Origin: Ciona intestinalis
Lineage: Eukaryota > Chordata > Ascidiacea > Phlebobranchia > Cionidae
DNA: 64,000 bases
Assembly (NCBI RefSeq): GCF_000224145.3
Contig: NC_020175.2
Location: 607,948 to 671,947 of the forward strand
Direction of reading: 5' to 3'
Position numbers and translations under genes: made by a program. The notes beneath the pieces were generated by a model. That model had not been told where the DNA came from and did no database searches. It was given only the letters and a program-made list of their open reading frames with translations. Positions 61,760-64,000 of this stretch are shown in pieces (the stretch's first letter is position 1; each line of letters starts with the position of its first letter).

Positions 61760-64000
61760 CACACCATTGCGTGTATTATAAAATATTTGACCCGACTCGA
61801 ACTTGGAAAATAAATTTAGTTTCCTTCTTCATTCTTGTGCACTTGCCAATATCCGATAGATGTCGCTATCACCATATGCACCACTACTATGTTTGGTGTG
61901 CGTAGAAATCCCACAGAGTAAATTACCAATTCTATTTCGAGAGCTTACGGTTTGCTGCATTATTGCCAACGCACTGCACGACAAGGCGAAATATTATTGC
62001 GCGATTTATATTTAGACGCCGCAGAATTCAATGCACTTTTGACTTGACGTACGCAGTTTGACCCCTCAACGAAAGCGAGACGTCTCAAGATGAGTCCACA
62101 GCACGCTAGCGAGTCAAAGAAGACGAAAATAGATTTTTATATCGAAAATTTAATTTTCCAAACTTTGAATGACGTACGAGAGGATATTTATCTGTTTTGA
62201 CTGTCGCTACTTTAAAGCACCAACAGCTGCGTGTATATACGCCTCTTCGTTGTCAGATAGAATTACAAATGTGTGTATATACTTTCAACTTTTACCATTT
62301 CATTTTCGTGACAAGGTGCCTTGCGGGTCATGTCAGCGCGTGCTTATTGGGCCAGGGTATATTACGTTGTTGCATTTTATAAATATGATTCTTACATGGT
62401 TATATTTCATTCGAAACTATAGTTGCAGATTCTTCTACGAATTTATTTTTTTAAGAATGTTTCTGCAATATTAATGCGCCAAATTCATGCCTTTGTATCG
62501 GCGTGAGTGTCGTTTCGTCATTAATCCATGCTTTTCGGCTTAATTACTGCACGCTCCATTTTTCGCATGCCGTATATCACGTTTTATTTTTACGCTGTTC
62601 GACGCTTCTGGTAGTCGGTCAAAGTTCACTTCATGAATTTATGAGCGATTAGACCTAAAGTGTGATATTCTGTGACGTAAGCGCTATTCTTTTGAACAAT
62701 TTTCATTCATTGTTTGACGCAAAACATAAGTCCCATTTCCTGACGTGAGAGAATCGTTTTGAGTTGTAAATTCAGCAGATACCATCACCCCGTCAATAAC
62801 AACCACTTTCCATGGACTTTGCCAATAATTGTAACGACCCATTGCTATAGGTCACTTTCCCCTCGAACCTCTTGCTTTGATTGCAAACAACTCGGCTTTG
62901 TCCCTGCCCGTGTTTGGTGTAACGACGCAAAATAACTGGATTATGACAGTCGTCGGTGACTCACGAAAATTGGTAAAAGCGTTTGAACAATTAAAGCGGC
63001 TCGCCAAATAAACAGGTTATGCTCCCGAGTTCCAAGGATTCTGTAATTGTTTTACTTCAAACCAAATCAAACGTAAAGCTGTGTTGCTCCTTGGGTCGGG
63101 ACGCTGAACCTTTGCTTTCCGTTATAACAGTTAAAGTCCTCGAGTAATTGACATGACAAATTGGTTCTGTCCAAACACCTTTGTGTGTTGTTTTGCCCAA
63201 CCTGTCACCGAAGGATTTCGTTACAAAACTGAGAAATTTCAAGCGGTAGTAATAAATCAGCCATTTTCCACCTTTAAGGCATTTTTCTTGCACTCGTTTT
63301 TAAATTTTCCGAACGAGTCAGTTAGGTTTATGGAAAATGCTAATATAGGAAATATCCAGATGCGGAAACCGTTTTCCGACCCGAAAAACGTCGGGCGCAT
63401 TTTAGGCAACTATCGACAAAAAGCTAAATTGTGGCCACGACTTGGCGAAGTTAAATGGTGCATGAAATGTGTGTTATTTTCCCGTGTCGAGGGCTCAAAC
63501 AGAATTTCGCATTTCATGCTTTCTAAGAGGCGATTGTGAATTTGATTGTTTACGGCAGATGCTTTCAAACTAAAATGACAATAACGGTGCTGATTTAATC
63601 TCAATACAAACGCAAAAGCCCATACAAAATACGATTGTCTTCATTTTAAAAGTTTCGGTTTAAAAACCAAACCCAGCTTCAGTGATGTCAGAAGTTAAAA
63701 CGTTGTAAATAGTAAATTGGTTCTTGTATAAAATGTGTTCTAACAACACTGTATACTGTACCTATTACTGTAAATGATTTTAAAATGGCACACAATTTAT
63801 TAGTAGAGAATACGTATGAGGTATGTTTTTATTAGGCCAGAATTAGGCTTTTAGTCATGCATTTTATGCATATCAATAGTTTGTATATTCAAAAGTCAAA
63901 AATATTCTATTGTTCGTTTACCGTCCATCAATTTACCCTCAGTAATGTCCTACATTCGTATAGAGAAACACTCATTCAGAAATAACTCTTTTGTCACACT
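61760..64000. other. Intergenic region without recognised gene or repeat
   Basis: GC is a little higher than elsewhere and no MITE or SINE copy was recognised. Several TGACGT cores occur (about 62045, 62169, 62673 and 62741). The longest frames (101 residues at 62169 and 128 residues at 63153) have no recognisable domain, biased codons or splice context. Could be the upstream regulatory region of a gene beyond the window. Confidence 0.4.

Noticed and set aside
62169-62474. 101-residue plus-strand frame
   Set aside because: Irregular composition and no similarity I recognise; overlapping frames in other phases are equally open.
63153-63539. 128-residue plus-strand frame
   Set aside because: No domain, no biased composition, no splice context; probably a chance frame in a slightly GC-richer region.
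1-64000. CRISPR arrays, LTR or retrovirus-like elements, bacterial-type operons
   Set aside because: No regularly spaced identical repeats, no long terminal repeats and no gag/pol-like frames were seen; the repeats present are MITEs, SINE-like units and microsatellites.

Overview
The window looks like nuclear DNA of a solitary sea squirt (Ciona or a close relative). It is AT-rich, its genes are compact and intron-dense with small exons and clean GT-AG borders, its proteins match chordate families closely, and it is crowded with short MITE and SINE repeats. It comes from a draft assembly: there are two runs of N (18572-18861 and 27130-27179), a single N at 27094, and a falsely duplicated ~2 kb block next to the second gap. 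All gene calls are my own hand splicing. Exon borders were accepted only where splice sites, reading phase and remembered protein similarity agreed, and they may be off by a base or two.

Layout. 1-8349 (+): 3' part of a Treslin/TICRR gene (DNA replication origin firing). 9151-10700 (-): sigma-like glutathione S-transferase. 11995-12213 (-): possible small membrane protein. 12490-21394 (+): secreted FG-GAP/VCBS protein with a proline-rich linker, a duplicated six-cysteine domain and a hydrophobic tail; its introns are full of MITEs. 21436-23168 (-): mitochondrial ribosomal protein L54, tail to tail with the previous gene. 24253-46262 (-): a 41-exon citron gene (coiled coil, C1, PH, CNH) with no kinase domain. 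47783-54065 (-): TBC1D22 Rab-GAP. 54549-55163 (+): intronless CHMP6 (ESCRT-III). 55412-56101 (+): intronless gene, probably kinetochore DSN1. 57145-59962 (-): FAM221B. 59963-64000: no convincing gene; three MITE copies, then a largely repeat-free stretch.

The genes do not form one pathway, but several belong to the cell-division cycle: TICRR (replication initiation), citron (cytokinesis), CHMP6 (ESCRT-III) and the DSN1-like gene (kinetochore). TBC1D22 and CHMP6 are head to head over ~480 bp with a palindromic CRE and a TATA box. CHMP6 and the DSN1-like gene are close tandem intronless genes with no AATAAA between them, so an operon is possible. I saw no CRISPR array, retrovirus, LTR element or bacterial-type system. 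The most notable items are the kinase-less citron with tandemly duplicated coiled-coil exons, the novel-looking duplicated Cys/Trp domain, three hAT-type elements with exact 8-bp target duplications (one nested in a MITE), and the false allelic duplication inside citron.
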